Source: Melioribacteraceae bacterium
GTDB lineage: Bacteria > Bacteroidota > Ignavibacteria > Ignavibacteriales > Melioribacteraceae
Direction: 5' to 3'
Length of the DNA: 64,000 nucleotides
Assembly (NCBI GenBank): GCA_016927595.1
Contig: JAFGMI010000026.1
Span: 62,001-126,000 of the forward strand
Shown here: positions 16,107-25,569 of the stretch, piece after piece
Position numbering within the stretch: position 1 is the first letter of the stretch
Layout of the letters: the number at the start of each line of letters is the position of its first letter
Program-made: the position numbers and the translations under genes
Notes under the pieces: generated by a model
What the model was told of the DNA's origin: nothing
Databases searched by the model: none
The model's input: the letters and a program-made list of their open reading frames with translations, nothing else

Positions 16107-16655
16107 TTATTTTGCAGGTTTGTTGTGCTCTATTTTCTTGTACATTGTTGCAAAATCCCATTTGGCTTCCGGATGTTTCGGATCGACCTTTTTCTTTGCA
16201 TCCATCGAATGACATGTCAGGCACATCTCTTCTATCTGTTTTTCATTTTCCCAGACAACAAGACCTGCTGCTACTGAAGCTGCCCTGTCTTTCATTACTT
16301 TCATAGATTTATACTCGGAACCGGCACCATGGCATGATTCGCACTGAACACCGTCTTCAATACTGAATTTTTTATCATTCAGACTTGCATCAGATCCGGC
16401 ACCTGTGGTATGACACTGCATACAATCATTATTTTTAAGTGCTTCGGGATTTAACTTGGCTATATTCTTGTACGCATTTGCATGCGCACTTTCTTGCCAA
16501 ATCTTCAACTGCGCACCGTCAGCCTCTTTTTTATGACACATACCGCATTTGGCAGCGCCGATGAATCCCGGTTTTTTGTCGTCACCGTTATTGTTCAATC
16601 CGTAGCTTGTAACTACGAAAGCAGACAACAACAGGAAAGCAAAAAGCTTTTTCAT
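16107..16655 (-). CDS. Tetraheme cytochrome, c554-like
   Basis: The 182-residue secreted protein has a signal peptide (LFAFLLLSAFVVTSYG) and four CXXCH motifs: CGMCHKK, CMQCHTT, CESCHGA and CLTCHSM. The spacing, the GAAKCGMCHK start, WQESAHANAY and GVQCESCHGAGSEY are typical of the cytochrome c554/cytochrome c family fold. It is the first gene of operon A and starts 37 bp downstream of a -24/-12-like element with an AAGGAG ribosome binding site. It is a likely soluble periplasmic electron shuttle feeding the porin-cytochrome partners. Confidence 0.92.
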   Translation of the reverse strand: MKKLFAFLLLSAFVVTSYGLNNNGDDKKPGFIGAAKCGMCHKKEADGAQLKIWQESAHANAYKNIAKLNPEALKNNDCMQCHTTGAGSDASLNDKKFSIEDGVQCESCHGAGSEYKSMKVMKDRAASVAAGLVVWENEKQIEEMCLTCHSMDAKKKVDPKHPEAKWDFATMYKKIEHNKPAK

Positions 16656-17032
16656 AATTGATCTCCTTTTATTATATGATAAGATACAAATGTCAATTTA
16701 TATACCACTAAAATAATAGATAAATAATAAAATAGTATCATTTTATCTTAATTTTTTTCCTTGAGTCTCAAAATTGCTAAAAACTTCTAGAAAATCAACA
16801 TTAATTCATCCATTATTTTTCTAACAATCGAAATTTTTTCCGTTTGATTGATACGTGAAAATTTTTACCCTTAATGATATTCAGTAATATATTTCATGAT
16901 CTGTCCGATAATTTCTACACCTGCTGTACTTTGCTGAATACTGTTATCAATGTTGGAATTTAAACTAATATCATATAATTTTTATCTGTATTTCTAATTA
17001 CTTAAATGCTAATCAGAAATTGTGAATCACTT
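16656..17032. other. Divergent intergenic region between cytochrome operon A and the PP2C phosphatase
   Basis: About 375 bp of AT-rich DNA lies between divergent genes. It holds the operon A promoter element at 16690-16707. No TGAAAC hexamer is seen here, unlike in front of operon B. No clear promoter for the plus-strand phosphatase and no stable hairpin were found. Confidence 0.5.
16690..16707 (-). promoter_or_regulatory. Sigma-54-like -24/-12 element, operon A
   Basis: On the minus strand the site reads TGGTATATAAATTGACAT. GG and GA are exactly 10 bases apart. It is identical at 15 of 18 positions to the element of operon B at 9368-9385, and it lies 37 bp before the start codon. A sigma-70 reading (TTGACA as -35) would leave only 14 bp to TATAAT and put the transcript start on the ribosome binding site. 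A -24/-12-type promoter fits better. Confidence 0.5.
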
Positions 17033-19495
17033 ATGAAAAAACCTGTCATTGTATTTTTAACATCTGTTATCATATCAATACCCGTTGTATATTTTATATT
17101 TCCGCTGGCTCATCCCTATTATGCTCTTAAAAACCTTATTACCGAACAGGAAATCTCCCTCCTGAGCGATAGTCTGATGAGTGAGCTGAACATTAATACG
17201 GAAGACCTCAATAAGTATATTAATTTATATTCAAACAGCGATCTGCTTAGACAGACACAGATTGAGTCAGGGATCGAAAACAGCAACAAACAAATTCAGG
17301 AAGGTATGTGGGGCTATACCTGGCGTGTAAGATACGGCGACATGGAAAGCAGAATTATAATTGAAGGACAGGATACCAGTAAATCGATTCCGGATTTTCT
17401 TGATGAGCTTAGAGTGGATTTTGACCAGGATGGAAAGCTTATTTATATAAATTTAACACTAAAAGATGATGCTCAAATTAAATTTGTGAGGGGATTCGAA
17501 GCTAAAAAAATAGCAGAGGATTTCGTAAGGAAACATCTTAATTATTACAATATAGAGTTCGATTCAATAGGTATTGGTTCGGAAAACAATCCTGAGGCAG
17601 GCAGAGTGAATATATCTTCCGGCGATGCTGGTACTCAGCAGGATAATAATAGAAGTATGGGCAGGAATAATACCGATTACAAATTTAACTTCGAAGGTGT
17701 AAACAGCTTTACAGGAAATACAGTTAAAATTTCGGTCTCTGTAAAAGGAGATATAATTAATGAACTCAGCATAGATGAAAAAATACCGGATCAATTTAAA
17801 GGCAGATCATACTTCCCGCCTATCATTGAACTGATTATCTCAGCCGTATTCATAATAATGATTATTGTTTCCGCCTACAAAAGACTGAGGGCTTATGAAA
17901 TAGGATTTAGAAATGCTATAGTAATCGGAATACTTGCATCACTGGGACTAATGATAGAAATACTGGTTGAAACTCAGGGTATTTTCAGGTGGGAGCTGAT
18001 ATTCGGTCTTGTGCTGGGACCGCTGTTCCTGGGCTTCGCAATAATCATAATCTGGGCTATCAGCGAGGCTAACGGCAGGGAGGTGTGGAATATAAAATTT
18101 ATCGAGTTCGATCTGCTGGCTAATGGTTATATAAATCATTCCAGAATCGGTTCGTCTATATTTTACGGGGTATCTTTCGGGCTGTTCCTTCTTGCAGGTT
18201 GGCTTTTATGTACAGCTCTTCTGGACACATTTATGGGTATAAGCATAAACTTTTCCGGTAATGACAATAACGACAGCATTCTTATCGGATCGTTCGATCC
18301 GTTCTTTCAGCTTGGCAGGGATCTTTATAGAACCGTATTTAAAACTGCGTTACTGCTTGGATTTGCTTTCAGCTATCTGAAGATGAGAATTTCGGGACAG
18401 AAAACAGTAATAATTCTAACCGCATTACTCTGGGCTCTGGTAAACCAGGGTTATTATAATCCTTACTGGCTAAGCGTGATAGTAGAATTCTTCTTCGGAC
18501 TTGCTTTTATATACATCTTCATTAATTATGGCTTGTTTACCTCGCTGATTTCCATTTTTTCGTTTTCGTATCTAATAGTTGCAGTATCTTACTTTTTTAT
18601 CGGAAATCCCGATTATGATACTGCACAGATTTATTTTCTTTTAATCGGTGCCGCTGTTTTGTCTTTTGCAGCTGTATCAATGTATACAAAGGACAGACTG
18701 CAAGATTATTATTCCATTACGCCCGTTTTCGCAAAGAATATAACCGAACGACAACGGCTCCAGGGAGAGATTCAGGCAGCAAAAAAAATTCAGGAATCGT
18801 TTCTGCCTTTGAGCAACCCGGATATTCAGGGACTGGATATTGCTGCCAAATGTCTGCCGGCGCTTGAAGTCGGCGGTGACTATTATGATTTCATTAAACA
18901 TGACGATACTCATCTCAGCGTGATTATCGGCGATGTTGCAGGCAAGGGTACCAAAGCCGCATTCTTTATGACTCTTACCAAAGGTTTCTTCAAAGCGCTC
19001 GCCAGAAAAATTTCATCTCCGGCGAAAATACTGTGTGATATTAATGAGCTGTTTTATGAAAATGTAGGAAGAGGTTCTTTTATATCCATGATATACGGGC
19101 AGTTTAATCTTGCCGACAGAACTTTTACTTATGCACGTGCCGGACATAATCCGGTTATTCACGTTAAAGACAAGGGAAAATCCGTGAATTTTCTACAACC
19201 GGACGGCATAGCCCTTGGGATGGAGAAAGGCATTTTGTTTGCCCGCACCATAAAGGAAGAAAAAATGCCGATATTCAGCGGCGACCTGTTTGTATTTTAT
19301 ACGGACGGGTTTACCGAAGCGATGAACTCGAGAAAAGAGCAGTACGGCGAAGAAAATATTATGAAGATTGTTGAAAATAATTATTCTAAATCATCATCCG
19401 AACTGATGAGTGAAATCTTTTCGACAGTACTGAAATTCATTGGTAAAGAAAAACAGTACGACGATATGACGATTGTGATTGTTAAGATTGAGTAA
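17033..19495 (+). CDS. Membrane-bound PP2C/SpoIIE-type serine phosphatase (RsbU-like)
   Basis: The C-terminal part (from about residue 590, counting from 17006) is a SpoIIE/RsbU phosphatase domain with ALEVGGDYYDF, GDVAGKGTKAAFFM and FYTDGFTEAMN, which carry metal-binding aspartates. It is preceded by a short coiled-coil linker (ERQRLQGEIQAAKKIQESF). The N-terminal half has one TM segment, a periplasmic domain of about 220 residues and about 8 to 10 further TM segments. It probably dephosphorylates an anti-sigma-factor antagonist in a partner-switching pathway in response to a membrane signal, although no antagonist gene lies nearby. The start is taken at MKKPVIVF (17033) because a TM segment follows at once. 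An in-frame ATG at 17006 would add nine residues. Confidence 0.88.
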   Translation: MKKPVIVFLTSVIISIPVVYFIFPLAHPYYALKNLITEQEISLLSDSLMSELNINTEDLNKYINLYSNSDLLRQTQIESGIENSNKQIQEGMWGYTWRVRYGDMESRIIIEGQDTSKSIPDFLDELRVDFDQDGKLIYINLTLKDDAQIKFVRGFEAKKIAEDFVRKHLNYYNIEFDSIGIGSENNPEAGRVNISSGDAGTQQDNNRSMGRNNTDYKFNFEGVNSFTGNTVKISVSVKGDIINELSIDEKIPDQFKGRSYFPPIIELIISAVFIIMIIVSAYKRLRAYEIGFRNAIVIGILASLGLMIEILVETQGIFRWELIFGLVLGPLFLGFAIIIIWAISEANGREVWNIKFIEFDLLANGYINHSRIGSSIFYGVSFGLFLLAGWLLCTALLDTFMGISINFSGNDNNDSILIGSFDPFFQLGRDLYRTVFKTALLLGFAFSYLKMRISGQKTVIILTALLWALVNQGYYNPYWLSVIVEFFFGLAFIYIFINYGLFTSLISIFSFSYLIVAVSYFFIGNPDYDTAQIYFLLIGAAVLSFAAVSMYTKDRLQDYYSITPVFAKNITERQRLQGEIQAAKKIQESFLPLSNPDIQGLDIAAKCLPALEVGGDYYDFIKHDDTHLSVIIGDVAGKGTKAAFFMTLTKGFFKALARKISSPAKILCDINELFYENVGRGSFISMIYGQFNLADRTFTYARAGHNPVIHVKDKGKSVNFLQPDGIALGMEKGILFARTIKEEKMPIFSGDLFVFYTDGFTEAMNSRKEQYGEENIMKIVENNYSKSSSELMSEIFSTVLKFIGKEKQYDDMTIVIVKIE

Positions 19496-19859
19496 GGTAA
19501 AGATGACATCTTTTCAAGATGTGCTGGCATAACTTTGAGCCATTCATTCAAGAAGCAATGATTATGGATTTGAATAATTAATAAGTTCCTGAAGACTTTT
19601 CAGAATCACAAAATTAATTTTTAAGTCCGTTTCTGGAATGAATATGAGATGTACCTGTTATTCTGAAAACCGACTTTTGACTCAACTCCATTTAGATAAA
19701 AAGATACATAAATATTTTTTTTGAATTTCACTATCATTTCATTTATCTTGATACGCATAATTAAACCGAGATATAAACTTTAATGTTTTTCAAATCCTTG
19801 CCAATACAAACTCACATCAAAATAATAAAGCTAATAAAATATATAACAGGAGGAATTTA
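19496..19859 (+). other. Intergenic region before sdhCAB
   Basis: A 364-bp non-coding, AT-rich stretch. A 7-bp hairpin (ACATCTT at 19506-19512, AAGATGT at 19516-19522) just after the phosphatase stop lacks a T-run. The strong ribosome binding site aggagg lies 7 bases before sdhC. The sdh promoter must be here, but no convincing TTG/TAnnTTTG pair was found. Confidence 0.5.
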
Positions 19860-20549
19860 ATGGGCTGGCTTTGGGAAAGCTTGAACTCATCTATCGGCAA
19901 AAAAATTGTAATGGCTGTAACGGGGATTTTTCTGATAATATTCCTGATCGTTCATTTGATTGGAAATATAACCCTGTTTTTCGGTCCGGATGCTTTTAAC
20001 GGGTATGTTTCTACTCTGGATGTCGTAAAACCTCTTATTCGTGTTATTGAAGTTGTCCTGCTGGCTGTTTTTATTTTTCATATTTTTAACGGGCTGCGAT
20101 TATGGCTTGAGAATAAGAAAACACAAGGCGGTAAATTCTTCGGTAAGTACAGAGTAAATGCTTCATCCGAGAACAGCTCGTTTTCATCGAGAACAATGAT
20201 AATATCGGGATCCATAGTTTTTATTTTTCTTGTTCTTCACCTTGGAACATTTTTCTGGAGGTTTAATGTACACGATCCGCAGGGCTATGCAGATACTCAC
20301 CAGTATTTTTTCATTGTAAGTGAGCTGTTCGGGATTTGGTGGTATTCGGCACTTTATGTAATTGCAGTGCTGCTTTTAGGTTTTCATCTCAATCACGGAT
20401 TCCAAAGCGCATTCCAGACATTCGGATGGAATAATAAGAAGTATTTCCCTCTTATTCAGAAATTCGGAACCGTGTATGCAATAATTATGGCTTTGGGATT
20501 TGCATCCATGCCAGTTTACTTTTTCTTTTTTTACGGAGGTAACTTATGA
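19860..20549 (+). CDS. sdhC: Succinate dehydrogenase/fumarate reductase cytochrome b subunit
   Basis: The 229-residue integral membrane protein has five hydrophobic helices, the layout of the single-anchor, di-heme b558 type (Bacillus, Bacteroidetes, Chlorobi). It has histidines in the helices, as in [29 protein letters not shown] and [10 protein letters not shown], that could serve as axial ligands for two b hemes. It anchors SdhAB and exchanges electrons with quinone. It is preceded by a perfect aggagg ribosome binding site and overlaps sdhA by 4 bp. Confidence 0.95.
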   Translation: MGWLWESLNSSIGKKIVMAVTGIFLIIFLIVHLIGNITLFFGPDAFNGYVSTLDVVKPLIRVIEVVLLAVFIFHIFNGLRLWLENKKTQGGKFFGKYRVNASSENSSFSSRTMIISGSIVFIFLVLHLGTFFWRFNVHDPQGYADTHQYFFIVSELFGIWWYSALYVIAVLLLGFHLNHGFQSAFQTFGWNNKKYFPLIQKFGTVYAIIMALGFASMPVYFFFFYGGNL

Positions 20550-22456
20550 TAAAGCTTGATCCGAAGATTCCGGCTGGTCATATTTCCGAAAAATGGACAA
20601 ACCATAAATTTAATATGAAGCTCGTTAATCCCGCCAACAAACGTAAATTTGATGTTATTGTTGTCGGAACGGGATTGGCAGGTGCCGGTGCAGCAGCAAC
20701 CCTGGGTGAATTGGGATATAAAGTAAAAGCTTTTACATATCACGATTCGAGCCGCCGGGCTCACTCAATAGGCGCGCAAGGCGGCATTAACGCTGCTAAA
20801 AATTATCAGAACGACGGCGATTCAATCTACAGATTGTTCTATGATACAATAAAGGGCGGCGATTTCAGGTCCCGTGAGGCTAATACTTACCGCCTTGCAG
20901 AAGTCAGTAATAATATTATAGATCAATGCGTTGCCCAGGGTGTGCCTTTTGCAAGGGAATACGGCGGCACTTTGGCAAACCGCTCTTTCGGCGGTGCCCA
21001 GGTTTCCAGGACTTTTTATGCACGCGGCGAAACGGGACAGCAATTGCTGCTCGGAGCTTACAGCTCACTCAACAGACAAATTAAGCTGGGCAATGTTCAG
21101 ATGTTTCACCGCAGGGAAATGCTCGATGTTGTTTTAGTTGATGGTGTAGCCAAAGGAATAACGGTCAGGAACCTGTTAACGGGTGAAATTGAAAGTTACG
21201 GTGCACAGGCTGTTATACTAGCAACAGGCGGTTATTCGAATGTTTATTTCTTATCAACGAGCGCAATGTTATGTAATGCCACCGCCGTTTGGCGTGCACA
21301 TAAACGTGGAGCTTTGTTTGCCAATCCGTGTTTTACTCAAATACATCCGACATGTCTTCCCGTCCACGGCGAAGGTCAATCCAAATTAGTTTTAATGAGC
21401 GAAAGTCTGCGAAACGACGGAAGAATCTGGGTGCCTAAAAAGGCAGGGGATAACAGACCGCCGAATGAAATACCTGAAGATGAACGTGATTATTACCTTG
21501 AACGAAGGTATCCTTCTTTCGGAAATTTAGCTCCGAGGGATGTTTCATCCAGAAGTGCAAAATATGTCTGTGACGAAGGTCGCGGTGTTAACGGCGGCAA
21601 AGCCGTTTACCTTGACTTTGCCGATGCGATTAAACGATTGGGCGAACAGACAGTTAAAGAAAAATACGGCAACCTGTTTGACATGTATCAGAATATTATG
21701 GATGAAAATCCTTACAAGGTTCCTATGAAAATTTATCCTGCACCGCATTATACTATGGGCGGTTTATGGGTGGATTATAATCTGATGAGTAATGTACCGG
21801 GACTATTTGTTGCAGGCGAAGCCAATTATTCGGATCATGGTGCAAACAGACTCGGTGCAAGTGCGCTGATGCAGGGTTTGGCAGACGGCTATTTTATTAT
21901 TCCTTATACTATAGGGAATTATTTCGGGAGTGAAAAACCGGCTAAACCCGACGTGAATTCTCATGAATTTAAGGAATCGAAAGACGAAGTACTCGAAAAT
22001 GTGAATAAACTTTTATCTATAAATGGTAAACAAACCGTAGATGAAATTCACAAAAAATTAGGACATCTGCTTATCGATAAAGTAGGCATGTCCAGGGATG
22101 AACCCGGACTCAAACAAGTAATAAAAGACATTACCGAATTGCGCGATGAATTCTGGCAGGATGTAAAAGTTGTTGGAAAAGGAGAGGATCTAAATCAAAA
22201 CCTGGAAAGAGCCGGAAGAGTTGCTGATTTTCTGGAACTTGGCGAACTAATGGCTGTGGATGCTCTTAACAGGGATGAATCCTGCGGTGCACACTTCAGG
22301 GTTGGTCATGAAACCAAGGATGGCGAGGCAATAAGGAACGATGAGGAGTTTGCATATGTTGCCGCATGGGAATTTGAAAAAGTCGGTAAATGGAATCTTC
22401 ACAAGGAAAATCTTGAATTCGAGTTTGTGGAATTAGCTACAAGGAGTTATAAATAA
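20546..22456 (+). CDS. sdhA: Succinate dehydrogenase/fumarate reductase flavoprotein subunit
   Basis: The 636-residue catalytic subunit contains the FAD-binding [19 protein letters not shown] and the covalent FAD histidine in [10 protein letters not shown] (H73). It also has the active-site regions [10 protein letters not shown] and [11 protein letters not shown], and the C-terminal [15 protein letters not shown]. It oxidises succinate to fumarate or does the reverse. The length fits the B. subtilis/Bacteroidetes type. It overlaps sdhC by 4 bp and sdhB by 1 bp. Direction of catalysis in vivo cannot be read from the sequence. Confidence 0.97.
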   Translation: MIKLDPKIPAGHISEKWTNHKFNMKLVNPANKRKFDVIVVGTGLAGAGAAATLGELGYKVKAFTYHDSSRRAHSIGAQGGINAAKNYQNDGDSIYRLFYDTIKGGDFRSREANTYRLAEVSNNIIDQCVAQGVPFAREYGGTLANRSFGGAQVSRTFYARGETGQQLLLGAYSSLNRQIKLGNVQMFHRREMLDVVLVDGVAKGITVRNLLTGEIESYGAQAVILATGGYSNVYFLSTSAMLCNATAVWRAHKRGALFANPCFTQIHPTCLPVHGEGQSKLVLMSESLRNDGRIWVPKKAGDNRPPNEIPEDERDYYLERRYPSFGNLAPRDVSSRSAKYVCDEGRGVNGGKAVYLDFADAIKRLGEQTVKEKYGNLFDMYQNIMDENPYKVPMKIYPAPHYTMGGLWVDYNLMSNVPGLFVAGEANYSDHGANRLGASALMQGLADGYFIIPYTIGNYFGSEKPAKPDVNSHEFKESKDEVLENVNKLLSINGKQTVDEIHKKLGHLLIDKVGMSRDEPGLKQVIKDITELRDEFWQDVKVVGKGEDLNQNLERAGRVADFLELGELMAVDALNRDESCGAHFRVGHETKDGEAIRNDEEFAYVAAWEFEKVGKWNLHKENLEFEFVELATRSYK

Positions 22457-23220
22457 TGGGCAATAATAATATAAATTTGACGCTGAATATTTGGCGGCAG
22501 GAATCTGCCGAAGCAAAAGGCGATTTTGAAAAGTTCAAAGTATCAGTTTCGCCCGATGCCTCAATCCTTGAAATGCTTGACGAATTGAACAACAAACTGG
22601 AAAAAGAAGGGAAAATTCCAATTGCATTTGAAAGCGACTGCAGGGAAGGTATTTGCGGAACCTGCGGTCTGGTTGTTAACGGGCACCCCCACGGTGCGCT
22701 TCCTAAAATTGCCACCTGCCAGTTACATATGCGTAATTTTAAAGATGGTGAGACGTTATACATCGAACCGTTCAGAGCTACTGCATTTAAAATTATAAAA
22801 GATTTGATTGTTGACCGCTCAGGTTTTGATGAGATTCAACAAGCCGGCGGATATATTTCTTTTAATACCGGCAGCGCCCCGGATGCAAATGCTGTACCCA
22901 TTCCCAAAGAGATCGCTTCCCTGGCGCTGGATGCTGCCGAATGCATCGGCTGCGGCGCCTGTGTTGCTGCCTGTAAAAATTCTTCCGCGATGCTCTTTGT
23001 AGCAGCAAAAGTATCGCAATTTGCTCTGTTGCCGCAAGGTCAGCCGGAGCGTTATGAACGTGTTCAGGCTATGATTGCGAAAATGGATGAACTCGGATTC
23101 GGAAGCTGCTCAAATACATATGCCTGTGAAGCTGAGTGCCCTAAAGGAATCTCAGTAAAGAATATTGCAAGGATGAATCGTGATTATATCGTTTCGAAGG
23201 TTACAAAGGAAACTGTTTAG
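22456..23220 (+). CDS. sdhB: Succinate dehydrogenase/fumarate reductase iron-sulfur subunit
   Basis: The 254-residue protein carries electrons from FAD to quinone. It shows the 2Fe-2S ligands in SDCREGICGTCGLVVNG and the 4Fe-4S ligands in CIGCGACVAACKNS. A further cysteine group is CSNTYACEAECPKGIS, which supplies the 3Fe-4S ligands. It is the last gene of sdhCAB, and a strong terminator follows. Confidence 0.97.
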   Translation: MGNNNINLTLNIWRQESAEAKGDFEKFKVSVSPDASILEMLDELNNKLEKEGKIPIAFESDCREGICGTCGLVVNGHPHGALPKIATCQLHMRNFKDGETLYIEPFRATAFKIIKDLIVDRSGFDEIQQAGGYISFNTGSAPDANAVPIPKEIASLALDAAECIGCGACVAACKNSSAMLFVAAKVSQFALLPQGQPERYERVQAMIAKMDELGFGSCSNTYACEAECPKGISVKNIARMNRDYIVSKVTKETV

Positions 23221-23247
23221 GAATTAAATAAGATATATTTCAAAAAG

Positions 23248-23284
23248 AAGCTGACGATCAGGTGTCTGATCGCCAGCTTTTTTA
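23248..23284 (+). terminator. Rho-independent terminator after sdhCAB
   Basis: Nearly perfect stem AAGCTG-A-CGATCAG / CTGATCG-C-CAGCTT around a GTGT loop, followed by a T-run to 23283. On the opposite strand the stem is followed by TTCTTTTTG, so it may also end the convergent TonB-receptor pseudogene transcript. Confidence 0.93.
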
Positions 23285-25276
23285 TTATAACTCAACGCTT
23301 AAGTTATATACTATTCTTCTTCCGAAACCGTTTGATATTGCGTTGATGGTTTTTCTCCTGCTGAATTCCGGAACAAGAACAAGTTCGTCGGTCAGATTTT
23401 TTGCATAAACTGAGTGAACCAGTTTAATACCCTCAGCTTCGTGTGAATAATTAACACTTGCATCGAATGTAGTACTGGCATTGATAACTTCATTGGGACC
23501 TTCAGTTTCGCCAATGTAACTCAATTTCAACGAAATACCTACAGCACCGAAGTTTCTGGAAATCCCGAAATTCATGTTATGTTTCGGAACATACTTGAAG
23601 TTATAGTTACCGTCGTTATTCATTTCGTCGCCGTTGTCGCCGTCAATATACCTGTATGTAAACAATGCATTTACAAGCTTTGCGTTTCTGTATTTTACTT
23701 CCAGCTCAACTCCTTTCGCACCGAATGTTTCGCCGTTCCAGTAAATGGTTTAGCTTGGCAGAACCGTTCCATCTTCGAGAGTTACATCACGAATTGCCCG
23801 GAATATTTTATTATCGTAGTCAGATTGATAAGCAAGCACCTGCACAAAGAAATTACTGAATGATGTTAGGTACGCCAGTTCTATTGAATTACTTTGTTCA
23901 GGTTTTAAATCCTTATTGCCGAAAACGGTGAAACTGGGGGTAGAGAAATAAAGTTCGAACAGCTACGGAGCGCGGTACGAAGTTCCGTAAATAAATTTGA
24001 AGCTGTTTTTATCGGTAAGTTTGTATACTATGGTCCCTCTTGACGAGATATTGCTCCCGAAAAATTCGTTGCTTGTATATCTCATACCGCCGGTAACTAT
24101 AAAAGAACCGTGCGAATAAGTTGCCTGCCCGAGTAATGAGAACTCAGAAACCGATTTGTCTTTAAGCCCGTTATTAACCAGTTCTTCACCGGTCAGAGAA
24201 TTATAATTGCTGTACTGCTCGCTGACGCGTGTTTCATAGTCGCCGCCGACTTCAAGATGCAGATCTTCAAGTGGATTTAAAAGCAGCTTTAGAGCAGCCG
24301 TCCATCTGTATCCTTCTACTTCTGCTCTGGTTACATCATCGGCAGTTCTTGAAATATCTCTTCTGTTATAATCGTAAGAGGCTTTGCCCCTGATTTCAAG
24401 AATATCCGAAATTTTATTCGCATAACCGTATTTTAAAATGTAGCCGTTTACTTCGGTGTTTTTTCCGGCACCGGCTAAGAAAGTCGGGGTAACACCCAAA
24501 TAACTTTCATCAACGTCGTATATATTAAATAAGACCGAATGATTCATGCTATTTAAGGATAAATTGAAATTCCGGCTTCTGAGATATTCTTTTACATTGC
24601 TAATCCCACCCTTTTCATCCGTAAATTCATAATCATGACCGCGTTCACTGGTATTATTCGCCGAAAGGAAAAGCGAATAATCTTCATTATTAAAAGAATA
24701 ATTTCCGCCTGCGGACAAGAAGCCTCTTTCACCGACCCCGAAATGCATCGAAGGATTTGTTTTATCTTTTAGCACTATATTAATGGCTCCCGAAAAAGCA
24801 TTGGTGCCGTATAACACTGATGCGGGTCCTCTCAATACTTCTATTCTTTCTACGTCATTTATATCAACTCTGTCCAGATTAGCTTCGCCTGTACCTGCGT
24901 GCCATGTGGGATTTCCATTAATCATTACGAGAACCTTACTTGCATAATGATCCTGCAGAATGCCTCTGGCGGTAGGGACATTGCGCTTTAGATACGTTCG
25001 AGAATTGTTGAATCCGGGAATAAGATCTATTGCCTCAGATATTGAGGTGATATTAAATTCCCTGATCATCTCCTGATTAATACCTGAAACTGAAGAAGGG
25101 GTGCTGAATATATCCGATGCATTTGTCGATGCAACGTTCAGCTCAATATTTAAGAGTTCCTCCAGTGATAAATCCTGGAAGCTTTCGTTCCCCTGACTAT
25201 AGATTAATGTTGCATTTGTTAAAACAAGAGTAACTATTAGTATCCCGATACTCCTGGAACAAATTTTACAATGCAC
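23285..25276 (-). pseudogene. TonB-dependent receptor disrupted by two in-frame stops
   Basis: From the start at 25276 to the final stop at 23285 the frame is continuous (664 codons) and encodes a complete TonB-dependent outer-membrane receptor. It has a signal peptide and a plug domain with RVDINDVERIEVLRGP and VLYGTNAFSGAINI. Barrel strands follow and the end is RRIVYNLSVEL. Two codons are stops: TAG at 23963-23965, inside GTSYRAP-stop-LFELYF where receptors usually read S or L, and TAA at 23750-23752, inside TVLPS-stop-TIYWNGETFG. There is no frameshift. Recent pseudogenisation or assembly errors are the simplest explanations. The substrate is unknown (siderophore, vitamin B12 or other). 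Confidence 0.88.
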
Positions 25277-25463
25277 TTTACCTCCATTTGTTTGTTTTTA
25301 GATCCGATTAATAATTAACCGAAGACTTATAAAAAGACGTTCATTAGTATCGGATTGTACCCTTAAGAGTCTAGCGGTAAATATTTAAATTCTTTGTCCC
25401 GGATTTAATTAAGCTATATCATGTTATAAGAAAGTGATAGCACCGGTTTTCAATTATGTTCAA

Positions 25464-25485
25464 TCAATTATATCATTTTAATTGA
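25464..25485. repeat. AT-rich 7-bp inverted repeat in a divergent intergenic region
   Basis: Arms tcaatta and taattga with an 8-bp spacer lie between the divergent TonB-receptor pseudogene and the acidic hypothetical gene. It is a possible operator, but AT-rich repeats like this arise by chance. Confidence 0.3.
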
Positions 25486-25569
25486 GATTTTTTAACATCA
25501 TTTTGCTATTATTATTCATCAATTCGCGGGATTTGATTATTTTTAACTTGCAACATCAGAAAAAAGAAT

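Noticed and set aside
16680-16707. Sigma-70 promoter TTGACA with TATAAT before operon A
   Set aside because: Spacing is only 14 bp and the start would fall on the ribosome binding site. The -24/-12 reading fits better.
25277-25569. Cobalamin riboswitch upstream of the TonB receptor
   Set aside because: No B12-box-like sequence or extended paired structure is visible in this AT-rich stretch.
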